A stretch of 64,000 bases of DNA from Rhodoferax saidenbachensis (lineage in GTDB: Bacteria > Pseudomonadota > Gammaproteobacteria > Burkholderiales > Burkholderiaceae_C), in NCBI RefSeq assembly GCF_001955715.1, contig NZ_CP019239.1, positions 1,240,001-1,304,000 of the forward strand. Direction: 5' to 3'. Within the stretch, counting starts at the first letter, position 1. Every line of letters starts with the position of its first letter. The notes beneath the pieces are model-generated. The model searched no databases. It worked only from the letters and a program-made list of their open reading frames with translations, and had not been told where the DNA came from. This document shows positions 18,016 through 28,864 of the stretch, one piece after another. The translations under genes were made by a program, and so were the position numbers.

Positions 18016-18240
18016 ATGTTGAATATCAAAACTCTGATCGTTGCCACCCTGATGACCGGCGCTGCCGCTGCTTCGTTTGCCCAGGCTGCGCCTGCTGCAC
18101 CGGCCAAACCTGCGGCTCCCGCAGTGGCGGCCACACCGGCGGCAGCACCTGTCGCCGCAGCCACACCGGCCGCCAAGAAAAAGGCCCATGTGGCCAAAGC
18201 CAAGAAGGCCAAAGCCAAAAAGGCCGCTATGCCAGCGTAA
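18016..18240 (+). CDS. Small Ala/Pro/Lys-rich secreted protein
   Basis: This 74-aa protein has a signal peptide (MLNIKTLIVATLMTGAAAAS, cleavage after FAQA). The mature part is low complexity: alternating AAP/ATP repeats, then a basic tail rich in AKKAK. Such short basic proteins occur widely in Burkholderiales and are of unknown role, possibly binding polyanions outside the cell. A strong terminator follows 27 bp after the stop, which supports a real single-gene transcript. Confidence 0.65.
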   Translation: MLNIKTLIVATLMTGAAAASFAQAAPAAPAKPAAPAVAATPAAAPVAAATPAAKKKAHVAKAKKAKAKKAAMPA

Positions 18241-18267
18241 TACGCTGATTTCGCGCAAAGCGACCAA

Positions 18268-18296
18268 GGCACCCGGGAAACCGGGTGCCTTTTTTC
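18268..18296 (+). terminator. Rho-independent terminator after the small basic protein
   Basis: GGCACCCGG and CCGGGTGCC form a perfect nine-base stem with a short loop, followed by TTTTTTC. Being near-symmetric, it may also act on minus-strand transcripts. Confidence 0.9.
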
Positions 18297-18316
18297 ATGC
18301 GGCCGCCACTGTTAGC

Positions 18317-18814
18317 TTATGCGGCTTCACCACAACCGCCGCCACAGCCGTGTATCGCTTGCAGAGGCAGGTGTTCGTGCTGGCTGAGCGCGCCGGTTTC
18401 GGGGTCGTAACCGGCTGATCGCAGGTGCAAGGCCAGCGATGCGTCCATGCTTTGCGCATGCTGCGGAAACCACAGGCCCAGTTCACGCGCCATGTGGCGT
18501 ACTACCGCCAGATCGCCGCCGTGCCCGCTGGCCTCACCCTCACGCATCACCTGCAGGATGACCTTGTGCTGGGTAGCGTGGCAGTTGCCCGCAGCAAAGC
18601 CGGTGTCCTGCATCCACTGGTCTTCGCGGTCAAAGTGCTCCTGGGTGTGGGCAATCAGGGCCGACCAACTGGGCAGCAGCACCTCGTCGGTTGCGTGCAC
18701 CACCTCGGCCAGCAAGGCCACAAACTCCTGGTGGGTGGCGTCCATCACCGGCATGTCCAGCACCAGGGCGTCGCTCCACTGCAGGGTGTCGGGATGGTTG
18801 GCGGTGGTCATCAT
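18317..18814 (-). CDS. Hemerythrin-domain protein with Cys-rich tail
   Basis: This 165-aa bacteriohemerythrin-like protein has candidate iron ligands in DATHQEF (about residue 26), IAHTQEHFDREDQW and NCHATQHKVI, plus a late PQHAQSMD, in the order of the family. It would bind O2 or act as an O2/NO sensor. The C-terminus HGCGGGCGEAA adds two cysteines in a glycine run, not part of the fold. The start at 18814 has GGAG eight bases upstream. The long frame that extends to 19324 is an overlap with the opposite gene. Confidence 0.82.
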   Translation of the reverse strand: MMTTANHPDTLQWSDALVLDMPVMDATHQEFVALLAEVVHATDEVLLPSWSALIAHTQEHFDREDQWMQDTGFAAGNCHATQHKVILQVMREGEASGHGGDLAVVRHMARELGLWFPQHAQSMDASLALHLRSAGYDPETGALSQHEHLPLQAIHGCGGGCGEAA

Positions 18815-18978
18815 GGCGGTTTCTCCAAATAGGGAAGGCCAGATTACCCAGTGACGCCGTCGGGCGTCTTGACCCACATCAGTCGGCGTGCAGTCTTCTC
18901 GGTTGATAATGCCGCGCAGCCCGTGTGTGGCTGGACTTTGGTGCCTTGTTCCCAGCCTTACTCTGCTTGACGCCCGCC

Positions 18979-19725
18979 ATGACCCTGTCTTTCTCGCCTC
19001 CCGCCATCGCCAGCCCCCAGGATCTGGACGCCACCCTGCGTACCCAGGGTTATGCGGTGGTGGCGCCGCAGCATGTGGCCCAGTTGGCAAGGCTGGATCT
19101 GGCGGCACTACTGGCCTGGCGCCCGCTGTGGGACGACCTGCCGCCCGATGCCTATCTGCGTGATGGCGGCCGCTACCGCCGCCGCCGCCATGCCTGTTTT
19201 GTGGTGGAAGGCGCTGCCGTGGCGCTGGCCCCGCACCGCCCGCACTGGCAGCCGGTCGAGTACAACGCCCTGCATGGTGGCATGCAACGCCACTTTGAAC
19301 CCATGCAGGCCGCGCTGGTGGCACAACCCGCCTGGCAGCAACTGCTGGTTTGGCTGGGCCAGGTGGCCAGTGCGCTCAAAGGCCCGCAGACCTGGTACAC
19401 CGAGGCGCACCAGTTCCGCATTGACACCACCGACGGCATTGGCCGCCCCACACCCGAAGGTGCGCACCGCGACGGCGTGGACCTGGTGGCGGTGTTTCTG
19501 GTGGGCCGCGAGGGCGTGAAGGGCGGCGAAACGCGCGTCTTCGAGGCCGATGGCCCCAATGGACAGCGCTTCACGTTGACCGAGCCCTGGTCCCTGCTGT
19601 TGCTGGACGACCCGCGTGTGGTCCACGAGTCCACCCCCATCCAGCCAGTGGCCGAAGGCGGCCACCGTGATACGCTGGTGGTGACCCTGCGTGCCGGTAA
19701 TTTTCAGGGCGAACCCGCGCGCTGA
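18979..19725 (+). CDS. 2OG-Fe(II) dioxygenase-family protein
   Basis: This 248-aa protein resembles the BsmA-like 2-oxoglutarate/Fe dioxygenase family. The expected iron ligands His and Asp are in EGAHRDGVDLVAVFLV, and the distal His in VVHESTPIQPV. The basic residue for 2OG would be the Arg in HRDTLVVTLR. Members hydroxylate amino acids, and the substrate here is unknown. The start at 18979 lies in a 164-bp gap from the divergent hemerythrin gene. The response-regulator gene follows 18 bp later. Confidence 0.72.
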   Translation: MTLSFSPPAIASPQDLDATLRTQGYAVVAPQHVAQLARLDLAALLAWRPLWDDLPPDAYLRDGGRYRRRRHACFVVEGAAVALAPHRPHWQPVEYNALHGGMQRHFEPMQAALVAQPAWQQLLVWLGQVASALKGPQTWYTEAHQFRIDTTDGIGRPTPEGAHRDGVDLVAVFLVGREGVKGGETRVFEADGPNGQRFTLTEPWSLLLLDDPRVVHESTPIQPVAEGGHRDTLVVTLRAGNFQGEPAR

Positions 19726-19743
19726 ACCCCAGGTAACCCTTCC

Positions 19744-21383
<1,640 letters not shown>

Positions 21384-21390
<7 letters not shown>

Positions 21391-21443
21391 GCCTCTAGCC
21401 CCCGTGGATGTTGCGCAAACAGCTCCTGAATAGATAGCGGTTT
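21384..21443 (+). repeat. Dispersed ~60-bp repeat, copy C (supplies the stop codon of the cyclase gene)
   Basis: The copy reads AAAATAGGCCTCTAGCCCCC, GTGGATGTTGCGCAAACAGC, then TCCTGAATAGATAGCGGTTT. It lies between convergent genes, and its first TAG terminates the diguanylate cyclase ORF. Confidence 0.88.
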
Positions 21444-21452
21444 GACGGTGGC

Positions 21453-22688
21453 TCAGACGGCTGCCACGCCCAGTTGGGCCACGCCGGGTGTCAGCAGGCG
21501 CTGCACCAGTTCGCGCACGGTCTTGATCTGGCTGCCAAAGGGCAGCTCGCCCGCACCGCGGAAGAACAGGCCTTTTTTGGAATCACCACGCAGCGCTGCC
21601 GCCAACTGGTTGTCAATGCAGAACTGGCCCCAGCCCGGCAGGCCATCCCGCAGGCCACATTGGGCCAGGCAGTCGAAGCTCTTGGTGCAGCGCGCTTTCA
21701 CATGGGCCACGGCCTGCAGCCTGGGTTCGATCTTCAGGTAGGCACGCAGCCACGGTGTGCCAACGGCGCGTGCGGGCAGGCCGGCCACGCTGGTGAATTC
21801 CACCATGTCTTCCGGGCGCGCTTCGGCCAGCACGCGCTTGAACTCGGCATGAGCATCGCTCTCTTCCGTCACCGCAAAGGCGGTGCCCAACTGCACTGCA
21901 TCCGCCCCCAGCGCCTGCAGACGGGCGATGTCCTCAAAGCTGCGGATGCCACCGGCCACGATCAGCGGAATGTGCTGCTCGTAACCTGCATCCTTGAAAA
22001 ACTGGCGCACCTGCGGGATCACGTTTTCAAAATCAAAACGGGGGTCCTGCAGATCCGCAATTTTGGCCGCACCCAGGTGGCCACCGGCCAGGCGCGGGTG
22101 TTCGATGACGATGGCGTCGGGCAGGCGTTTCTTGCGCTCCCATTTTTTCACCAGCAACTGCACGCCGCGCGCGTCGGACAGGATGGGAATCAGCGCTGCT
22201 TGGGGATGGTCTTTGGCCAGATCGGGCAGGTCCAGCGGCAGGCCCGCGCCCACCACCACGGCGTCAATGCCGCACTCCAGCGCTTTCGTCACATTGGCCG
22301 CGTATTCGCTCACCGCGCGCATCACGTTGATGGCCAGCATGCCTTTGCCGCCCGTGCGGGCGCGGGCGGCCTGGATTTCGCGGTCCATGGCGATCAGGTT
22401 GGCCGCATTGATGCCGGTTTTCGCGGCATCGCCCGGCGCCAACTCGCGGGTCTGGTCCATCAGATCAGGATGGTGGCGCCGTAGGTCCACGCTGGACAGC
22501 GTGCCTATACCGCCAAGTGCCGCCACGCTGCCGGCCAGCCGGTTGCCCGAGATGCCGATGCCCATGCCGCCTTGCACGATGGGCAGCAGCGTGCGCCTGG
22601 CCAGGCACAAAGCTTGCAAGCCGCTACGGCGTAGCCAATCGCGAGAATCCCCGTCTATATGTGGCAATTCAGTGCTTGCGTGGGTCAT
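21453..22688 (-). CDS. Nitronate monooxygenase (2-nitropropane dioxygenase) family flavoprotein
   Basis: This 411-aa TIM-barrel FMN enzyme begins its core with LPIVQGGMGIGISGNRLAGS. It carries the family glycine-rich FMN loops PLIVAGGIRSFEDIARLQAL and GADAVQLGTAFAVTEES. Nitronate monooxygenases detoxify propionate-3-nitronate and related compounds. Some relatives are enoyl-ACP reductases or other FMN oxidases, so the substrate is not certain. The gene is transcribed toward repeat copy C and has 138 bp upstream before a divergent cyclase gene. Confidence 0.82.
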   Translation of the reverse strand: MTHASTELPHIDGDSRDWLRRSGLQALCLARRTLLPIVQGGMGIGISGNRLAGSVAALGGIGTLSSVDLRRHHPDLMDQTRELAPGDAAKTGINAANLIAMDREIQAARARTGGKGMLAINVMRAVSEYAANVTKALECGIDAVVVGAGLPLDLPDLAKDHPQAALIPILSDARGVQLLVKKWERKKRLPDAIVIEHPRLAGGHLGAAKIADLQDPRFDFENVIPQVRQFFKDAGYEQHIPLIVAGGIRSFEDIARLQALGADAVQLGTAFAVTEESDAHAEFKRVLAEARPEDMVEFTSVAGLPARAVGTPWLRAYLKIEPRLQAVAHVKARCTKSFDCLAQCGLRDGLPGWGQFCIDNQLAAALRGDSKKGLFFRGAGELPFGSQIKTVRELVQRLLTPGVAQLGVAAV

Positions 22689-22826
22689 GGCGTGCTCTAA
22701 GATAGTAGGCGTTGGACAGTCGCACAGCTTAGGACGGGCTGGGCGAACTGGCTTTGAGGTGGGTCAACTTGCCGCGTAATCGGCTGCGACCACCGATGCA
22801 TGACACAAAAAAGGTAAACACCAAGA

Positions 22827-23864
22827 ATGAACGCGCTTGTGCGAAGTCTGGCGGCCATGAGTGGTCTGCGTGACCGCGAGGCTCTGGATGCGGCGCTGGT
22901 GCGTTTGGTGATCAGCAGCGGCGAGGGCATGGTGCACAGTGCCTGCCTGATCCGTGTGGTGGGTGAGGGGGACGACCGGCGTTGCCTGGTGCTGGCCCGT
23001 GTGGACGCAGCCTCCGCCCCGCTCAGCCGCGACCTGCTCTGGACCGACTGGACCATCTTGCCCCATGTGCACGACTTTCCGCTGCGCCAGCAGGCGGTGG
23101 AGTCAGGGCATGCGGTGCATGCCGCAACATCTCCCCGCACCACTGTGGTTCCCTTGGTCACTCCGCAAGGTATCTGGGGCCTGCTGGAAATCGGCACGGA
23201 CCAGGCCCTGTCGGCACAGGCGCTGGAGCTGGTGGACGGTATTTTGCTGACCTACAACAACCTGCGGGGCTTGCTGGACTACGGCGAAAAAGACGCGTTG
23301 ACCGAACTGCTGAACCGCAAGAGCTTTGACGGCGCCTTTTTCAGGGCCACAGCCGAGCAGCATGATGACAGCCTGCCCGAAGGCGGTGATCGCCGCCATC
23401 TCCATTCCGAGGCGGGTGTGTGGCTGGCCGTACTGGACATTGACCACTTCAAACACGTGAATGACACCTTTGGTCACCTGATCGGTGATGAGGTGCTGCT
23501 GTTGCTGGCCCGCCTGATGCGCAGTTGTTTCCGCTTCCACGACCAGCTCTATCGCTTTGGAGGCGAAGAGTTTGTGGTGCTGATGCGCTGCGACAGCGTG
23601 GACCACGCCGAGGCGGCGCTGGAGCGTCTGCGTGAACGGGTGCAGGCCTATGCGTTCCCGCAGGTGGGCACCATCACGGTGAGCATCGGCTTCTCAATTC
23701 TGCTGCCGCACGACACCCCCAGCGATGCTTTTGGCCGTGCCGACAAGGCCGTGTACCACGCCAAGGAACATGGCCGCAACCAGGTCTGCAGCTACCAGGC
23801 TCTGGTCGCCTCGGGTGACCTGAAGGACCAGGTCGCCGAGGGCATGGACGTGGACCTGTTTTAA
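22827..23864 (+). CDS. Diguanylate cyclase with GAF-like sensor
   Basis: This 345-aa protein has an N-terminal domain (about residues 1-140) that looks GAF-like: VVGEGDDRRCLVLARVDA and the strand TVVPLVTPQGIWGLLEIG. A complete GGDEF domain follows, with active site YRFGGEEFVVLM and I-site RFHD five residues before it. It lacks membrane helices and receiver motifs, so it is probably a cytosolic ligand- or redox-controlled c-di-GMP synthase. It converges on the thiolase gene with a 4-bp overlap of the ends. Confidence 0.85.
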   Translation: MNALVRSLAAMSGLRDREALDAALVRLVISSGEGMVHSACLIRVVGEGDDRRCLVLARVDAASAPLSRDLLWTDWTILPHVHDFPLRQQAVESGHAVHAATSPRTTVVPLVTPQGIWGLLEIGTDQALSAQALELVDGILLTYNNLRGLLDYGEKDALTELLNRKSFDGAFFRATAEQHDDSLPEGGDRRHLHSEAGVWLAVLDIDHFKHVNDTFGHLIGDEVLLLLARLMRSCFRFHDQLYRFGGEEFVVLMRCDSVDHAEAALERLRERVQAYAFPQVGTITVSIGFSILLPHDTPSDAFGRADKAVYHAKEHGRNQVCSYQALVASGDLKDQVAEGMDVDLF

Positions 23865-25048
23865 CGCGCGCGTTCGAAAATGGCGGCAATGCCCTGGCCG
23901 CCACCAATACACATGGTCACCAGCGCGTAACGGCCATTGATGCGCTCCAGCTCGTACAGTGCCTTGACGGTGATCAGCGTGCCGGTGGCACCGATGGGGT
24001 GACCCAGCGAGATGCCGGATCCATTGGGGTTGACCTTGGCCGGGTCCAGGCCCAGATCGCGCGTCACGGCGCAGGCTTGGGCCGCGAAGGCTTCGTTGGC
24101 TTCGATCACGTCCAGGTCCTGCACGGTCAGGCCGGCTTTTTTCAGCGCGGCTTGCGTGGCAGGTACCGGGCCGATACCCATGTATTTGGGGTCCACACCG
24201 GCGTGGGCGTAGGCCACCAGGCGCGCCAGGGGTTGGAGTCCGCGCGCCTTGGCAGTCGCTGCATCCATCAGCACCACGGCGGCTGCGGCGTCGTTGATGC
24301 CGGAGGCATTGCCGGCGGTCACGGTGCCGTTTTCTTTCAGGAAGGCAGGTTTGAGCTTGGCCATGTCCGCCATGGAAACATCACTGCGGAAGTGTTCGTC
24401 TGTTTCGTAGGCCACATCGCCTTTCTTGCTTTTGAGCATGACCGGCATGATCTGGCTCTTGAAGTAACCGGCCTCGGTGGCCTTCTGTGCGCGGTGGTGG
24501 CTTTCCACGGCAATCGCGTCCTGTTCTTCGCGGCTGATGCCCCACTTGGCGGCGATGTTCTCGGCCGTCACACCCATGTGAATGGTCTGGAACGGGTCGT
24601 GCAGCGCACCAATCATCATGTCCACCATCTTGGTGTCGCCCATGCGCGAACCCCAGCGCATGTTCAGGCTGGCGAATGGTGCACGGCTCATGTTTTCGGC
24701 ACCACCGCCAATGGCAATGTCGGCGTCGCCCAGCAGAATCGTCTGCGCGGCATTCACGATGGCCTGCAGGCCCGAGCCGCACAGGCGGTTGACGTTGTAG
24801 GCCGGGGTGGTTTCTGCGCAACCGCCGTTGATGGCGGCCACACGGCTGAGGTACATGTCTTTGGGTTCGGTGTTGACCACATGGCCGAAGACCACATGGC
24901 CCACATCCTTGCCGTCCACGTTGGCGCGCTTGAGCGATTCACGCACCACCTGCGCGCCCAGCTCGGTGGGGGCGATGTCTTTGAGGCTGCCGCCAAAGGT
25001 ACCAATGGCGGTGCGCACAGCGCTGACAACAACAACTTCACGGGACAT
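23861..25048 (-). CDS. Acetyl-CoA C-acyltransferase (thiolase)
   Basis: This 395-aa thiolase has nucleophile Cys in [11 protein letters not shown] (about residue 89), His in GNGSG...[10 protein letters not shown] near 350, and the second Cys in [10 protein letters not shown]. It fits the PhaA/BktB/AtoB group that condenses two acyl-CoAs or cleaves beta-ketoacyl-CoA. In this lineage it would serve PHB synthesis or short-chain beta-oxidation. There is no phaC or phaB next to it, so the pathway is open. A phasin-like gene exists near 56.5 kb. The start [12 protein letters not shown] at 25048 is typical. Confidence 0.9.
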   Translation of the reverse strand: MSREVVVVSAVRTAIGTFGGSLKDIAPTELGAQVVRESLKRANVDGKDVGHVVFGHVVNTEPKDMYLSRVAAINGGCAETTPAYNVNRLCGSGLQAIVNAAQTILLGDADIAIGGGAENMSRAPFASLNMRWGSRMGDTKMVDMMIGALHDPFQTIHMGVTAENIAAKWGISREEQDAIAVESHHRAQKATEAGYFKSQIMPVMLKSKKGDVAYETDEHFRSDVSMADMAKLKPAFLKENGTVTAGNASGINDAAAAVVLMDAATAKARGLQPLARLVAYAHAGVDPKYMGIGPVPATQAALKKAGLTVQDLDVIEANEAFAAQACAVTRDLGLDPAKVNPNGSGISLGHPIGATGTLITVKALYELERINGRYALVTMCIGGGQGIAAIFERAR

Positions 25049-25116
25049 GGAAATACTCCTTCAAGGGATAAAACAAAAATGGGATGCCGCGGGCAGGCGC
25101 CTTCATAGGCCGAAGG

Positions 25117-25677
25117 TCAAAGAGGCAAAAAGCCGCTGTTTTTTTGTTGTGCCACCAGGTCGGCTAGCACGATGCTGGATTCCTGCAGGCGGCCCGACAG
25201 GATGCGCGCAATGTTGCGGTAGATCACGTGGGCGATCTCGGGGTTGCCGTCGACCCGCTCGCGTTCGAAACGCATGGTCACACTGTCACGTGTGGCCACC
25301 ACACCGGCCGAGCGCACGTCGTTGCGCACCAGCGCCATTTCACCGAAGCATTCACCCGTGCCCAGGGTTGCCAGAACCACGGATTCGCCATTGCGCTGTG
25401 TCTGCACCACCACCTCGCCCGAGATGACAACGTAGAAAGCGCTGCCGATGTCGCCTTCGTTGAACACGGCTTCCCCGGCCTTGAGGGGGTAATGGTCGGC
25501 ACTGGCCAGGGTTTGCATCAGGCAGTTGGAGGTCATGCCGGAAAACACAGGCACACGCTGGGCGATCTTCTGCACGATTTGCGGGTCCAGCTTCATGCCG
25601 GGGGCGGGCGTCAGGATCTGGGCGCGCACGTTCTCGGCCAGGATCTGGACGATGGCGGGATCAATTTTGGAGGACAT
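25117..25677 (-). CDS. Cyclic-nucleotide-binding-domain protein without DNA-binding domain
   Basis: This 186-aa protein has one cNMP/CRP-type effector fold (about residues 35-150). It includes PLKAGEAVFNEGDIGSAFYV and the phosphate-cassette-like region GECFGEMALVRNDVRSA. It has no helix-turn-helix after the fold. It may be a stand-alone sensor or partner of a kinase or the c-di-GMP proteins nearby. The sequence does not say which ligand binds. Confidence 0.8.
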   Translation of the reverse strand: MSSKIDPAIVQILAENVRAQILTPAPGMKLDPQIVQKIAQRVPVFSGMTSNCLMQTLASADHYPLKAGEAVFNEGDIGSAFYVVISGEVVVQTQRNGESVVLATLGTGECFGEMALVRNDVRSAGVVATRDSVTMRFERERVDGNPEIAHVIYRNIARILSGRLQESSIVLADLVAQQKNSGFLPL

Positions 25678-25749
25678 GGATACGGTTTCAATAACACGCG
25701 GCCCTTGTCAGGCGGCGCGAGACGTATCGTACACGCGCCACCCCGTCAT

Positions 25750-27054
25750 TCAGGTAACGGTCTGAAACAGCTGGACCCGGTCGCGACCGGCCTCTTTGGC
25801 GACGTACATCGCGTCGTCGGCGTTGCGCAGGAGTGCTTCGGCGGTATGGCCATGCTCTGGGTACAGGGCAATGCCGATACTGCACGCAATCTGCGCCAGA
25901 TGGGCATCTGCCAGTGCGAAAGGCTGGTTGATGGCGTTGCGGATTTTTTCGGCCACTGCCACGGCGTCCTGTGCCTGCTCAATGGGCGAGAGCAGCAGCA
26001 CAAATTCATCGCCCCCCATGCGCGAGACCGTGTCCGAGGCACGCACACATTCCTGCAGGCGCAGGGCCACCGCGCGCAGCAACTGGTCACCGGCCTCATG
26101 GCCCCAGGCGTCGTTGACGGGTTTGAAGCGGTCCAGGTCCATGAACAACACGGCCAGGCGGGTCTGGTTGCGCTGGGCACGCAGCAGCGCCTGCTCCAGC
26201 CGGTCCGACAACAGCCCGCGGTTGGGCAGGTCGGTCAGCAGGTCGTGGTGCGCCATGTGGCGGATGCGTGCGTCCTGCTCCTTGCGAGCCGTGATGTCCT
26301 GGGTAGTGGCGACAAAGTAGTCGGGCTTGCCCTGTGCATTGCGCGCGCAGTGCACGTCCACCGCTGCATGGATCACACTGCCGTTGCGGTGGATGAATCG
26401 CTTTTCCTGCGTGTAACCATCGGTATCGCCGCGCAGCACACTTTCGAATGCAGCGCGCGAGCTGGCCAGGTCTTCGGGGTGCGTGAGTTCTTCCCAGCCG
26501 CGCAGTAGCAATTCTTCACGGCTGTAGCCCAGCATCTCGCAGAGCTTGTCGTTGACCTTGATGCGTTTGCGCGTCAGCGGGTCGGTGATGGACATGCCGA
26601 CAAACGGCAGGTTGTAGAACAGCTGGATCAGCTCGGCCTGCTTTTGGGCCTCCAGTTCGGCCAGCTTGCGTTCGGTGATGTTGGTGGTGATCAGGATGAC
26701 GCTGCGTACCGCCCCGTCGCGCACCACGGGTGAGAGGCGTGACTCGTACCAGCGTGCATCGCCCAGCAAGCCCATGCTCTGGGTCTGGTACCAGGCGGAT
26801 TCCCCGCTGGTGAAAACTTTCTCCAGCGTGTCGCGCATGAGGGCATGTTCGGCCGGGGATGCCCACTCGCCAAAGTCGCGACCGAGCAGGTCTTCCATGT
26901 CAAAGCCGGTCAGCGTCTTGCTGACAAACAGGATGCTGCCACTGCGGTCCAGTTCCAGAATGACATCGTTCAGGCTGGACAGGATCGTCTGTACGCTGCT
27001 CTCGAGCTTGCGCCGTCCTATGCGTTGCTGCGGATCACGTCGGTCTTGGTCCAT
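25750..27054 (-). CDS. PAS-PAS diguanylate cyclase
   Basis: This 434-aa cytosolic protein has a first PAS fold at about residues 20-130 (NDVILELDRSGSILFVSKTL), a second at 145-260 with its PAC motif, then GGDEF. The active site SRMGGDEFVLLL and an RASD inhibitory site five residues before it are intact. The ATG at 27054 is preceded by GGAGG at ideal spacing, so it is preferred over the GTG at 27066. No membrane helices, so the input is probably cytosolic. It stands next to the cyclic-nucleotide protein gene, in the same direction. Confidence 0.87.
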   Translation of the reverse strand: MDQDRRDPQQRIGRRKLESSVQTILSSLNDVILELDRSGSILFVSKTLTGFDMEDLLGRDFGEWASPAEHALMRDTLEKVFTSGESAWYQTQSMGLLGDARWYESRLSPVVRDGAVRSVILITTNITERKLAELEAQKQAELIQLFYNLPFVGMSITDPLTRKRIKVNDKLCEMLGYSREELLLRGWEELTHPEDLASSRAAFESVLRGDTDGYTQEKRFIHRNGSVIHAAVDVHCARNAQGKPDYFVATTQDITARKEQDARIRHMAHHDLLTDLPNRGLLSDRLEQALLRAQRNQTRLAVLFMDLDRFKPVNDAWGHEAGDQLLRAVALRLQECVRASDTVSRMGGDEFVLLLSPIEQAQDAVAVAEKIRNAINQPFALADAHLAQIACSIGIALYPEHGHTAEALLRNADDAMYVAKEAGRDRVQLFQTVT

Positions 27055-27126
27055 GGTTTCCTCCACCGTGTTGGCTTGCTTTTTCGGGTCAGTTTAGCGG
27101 GTTCCCGGAGCACGCAGCAGGCGTTT

Positions 27127-27882
27127 TTACTGCCGCACGTCGGCCACGGCCTCCGTCCCAAAGTCCTTGCGTGCCAGAAAGGCCAGCACCCGCTGGGCAG
27201 CTTCTGCGGGGCTGGTGAGTTGTCCTTGGCGGTGCAGGCCGGCAAAACTGTCGCGGTCGGGAAAGGCGTCGCCATCCGCATTGCGCAGTTGCACCTGCAT
27301 GTCGGTGTCAATCACGCCCGGGGCCAGCGAACACACGCGGGCACCGTTGCTGCGCGTGGCTTCGTCCAGCGCCAGGCAGCGGGTGAAGTGGTCCATGCCG
27401 GCCTTGGCCGCACAGTAGGCCGATTGCGAGGCCATGGCGCGCCGCCCCAGACCCGAGGAGATGTTCAGCACCTTGCGCGGCACCGTCCAGTCCTGCGTGG
27501 CACCCAGAAAGGCGGCGCTGAGCTGCATGGGTGCCTCCAGCCCCACACGCAGTGCATGGGCCAGCTCCGCCGGGTCGGCCTGGCGCAGCGGCACCACAGC
27601 GGGAATTACCCCGGCGTTGTTGATCAGTGTGGCACTGGCTAGCAACTGCGGGTCTTGTGCCAGCAACCAGGTGCGCAGGCGGGCGGCCACTGTGGCGCAG
27701 TCCGCCAGATCGGCGGTCCATTGCGTCAGTGTGCTCTGGCTGCGCTGCGCCAGCACAGTCAGGCCAGGGTTGGCCGAACGTGAAATGCACAACAGCGTGG
27801 TCGTGGTGGCCAGCAATTGCTCGGCCATGGCAAGGCCCATGCCACGCGAGGCGCCGGTGAGGATGGTGAGGTGGGTCTTCAT
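27127..27882 (-). CDS. Short-chain dehydrogenase/reductase
   Basis: This 251-aa SDR has the cofactor motif TGASRGMGLAMAEQ, the NAG element in LINNAGVIPAV and the catalytic YxxxK in SAYCAAKAGMDH. The sequence is of the sepiapterin-reductase / BenC-like classical type. Function beyond NAD(P)H-dependent carbonyl reduction cannot be stated. The ATG at 27882 is used because upstream codons would need a GTG start with no ribosome site. Confidence 0.85.
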   Translation of the reverse strand: MKTHLTILTGASRGMGLAMAEQLLATTTTLLCISRSANPGLTVLAQRSQSTLTQWTADLADCATVAARLRTWLLAQDPQLLASATLINNAGVIPAVVPLRQADPAELAHALRVGLEAPMQLSAAFLGATQDWTVPRKVLNISSGLGRRAMASQSAYCAAKAGMDHFTRCLALDEATRSNGARVCSLAPGVIDTDMQVQLRNADGDAFPDRDSFAGLHRQGQLTSPAEAAQRVLAFLARKDFGTEAVADVRQ

Positions 27883-27969
27883 GGTCTGCACTTTACTGCG
27901 GTGGCGTGAAAAGATTCCAAGGTCGGATGCGGTTATTACCTAGGCCGACCGACATGGGCGCAGAGTAAT

Positions 27970-28752
27970 ATGTCCTATATGCAGATTCATATAAGACGTT
28001 GGACCCTGATCGGCATGTCGCTGGTGGCGGTGTTGTGCGCTGCATCGTGGGCGCACGCAGCGACCACCACGGTACGCATTGGTATTGGCGAGTACCCGCC
28101 CTTCAAGGTGGAGTCGGAGCTGGGTGGTGGTGCGTTGACCGAGATCGTGGTGGAGTCTTTCAAGGCCAAAAATATCACCGCCAGTGTGGATTGGGTGCCC
28201 AACAACCGTGCCATTGCGGGTGTGATGGCCGGATATTTTGACGGCAGTTTTGGTTGGGCGCACAGCCCGGAGCGCGATGAAGCGCTGCTGTTTTCCAGCA
28301 AACCCATCTACACCTACCGCATGGTGTTTGTGCAGCGCGCGGGCGAGCAGCGGGACTGGAATTCGCTGGCTGATCTGGCCGGCATGCGCATCGGCATTAC
28401 GCGCGGTAACTTCTACTCCCAGCCCTTTGCTGACCTCAAGGCCCAGGGCGTTTTGACCACCGATGAAGCCTCGGACGACACCAACAGCCTGCAAAAGCTG
28501 CTGCGCAAACGCATTGACCTGTTTCCGCTGGAATATTCGGTGGCGCGTTACCTGATGGCCAGCAAACTCGATGCGGGCGAAGGCGCCCAACTGACCGTGC
28601 AAGACAAACCGTTCTGGACCGTTCCCATCCACTTTGTGGTGTCCAAAAAAGTGCCCAATGCGCAGGAACTGATAGACGCGTTTGATGCAGGTTACCGTGA
28701 GCTGCAGCGCACCAAGCGCATCGACGTGCTGGAGCGCAAGTTGCGCCGCTAG
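27970..28752 (+). CDS. Periplasmic solute-binding protein, SBP_bac_3 type
   Basis: This 260-aa protein has a signal peptide ending near AHA-A (about residue 33) and one bilobed family-3 domain: RIGIGEYPPFKVES, then LAGMRIGITRGNFYSQPF. No permease or ATPase genes are nearby, so it could be an orphan binding protein, a sensor-associated protein, or a partner of a transporter encoded elsewhere. The signal region has two further Met codons, so the start may be at 27979. The dispersed repeat copy D follows the stop. Confidence 0.75.
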   Translation: MSYMQIHIRRWTLIGMSLVAVLCAASWAHAATTTVRIGIGEYPPFKVESELGGGALTEIVVESFKAKNITASVDWVPNNRAIAGVMAGYFDGSFGWAHSPERDEALLFSSKPIYTYRMVFVQRAGEQRDWNSLADLAGMRIGITRGNFYSQPFADLKAQGVLTTDEASDDTNSLQKLLRKRIDLFPLEYSVARYLMASKLDAGEGAQLTVQDKPFWTVPIHFVVSKKVPNAQELIDAFDAGYRELQRTKRIDVLERKLRR

Positions 28753-28760
28753 GCTTCTCT

Positions 28761-28820
28761 TTTTGCTACTGTTTTGGTAGCTGCTTGCGCAATATCCACG
28801 AGGGCTAGGGCCCTAAAACG
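28761..28820 (-). repeat. Dispersed ~60-bp repeat, copy D (minus orientation)
   Basis: On the minus strand it reads TTTTAGGGCCCTAGCCCTCG, then TGGATATTGCGCAAGCAGC, then TACCAAAACAGTAGC. It sits between a plus-strand gene and a minus-strand gene whose ends converge. Confidence 0.87.
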
Positions 28821-28864
28821 CTTAAATTTTCACGCTCTCCACTGGAAAGTTGCGCCGGAGTGGT

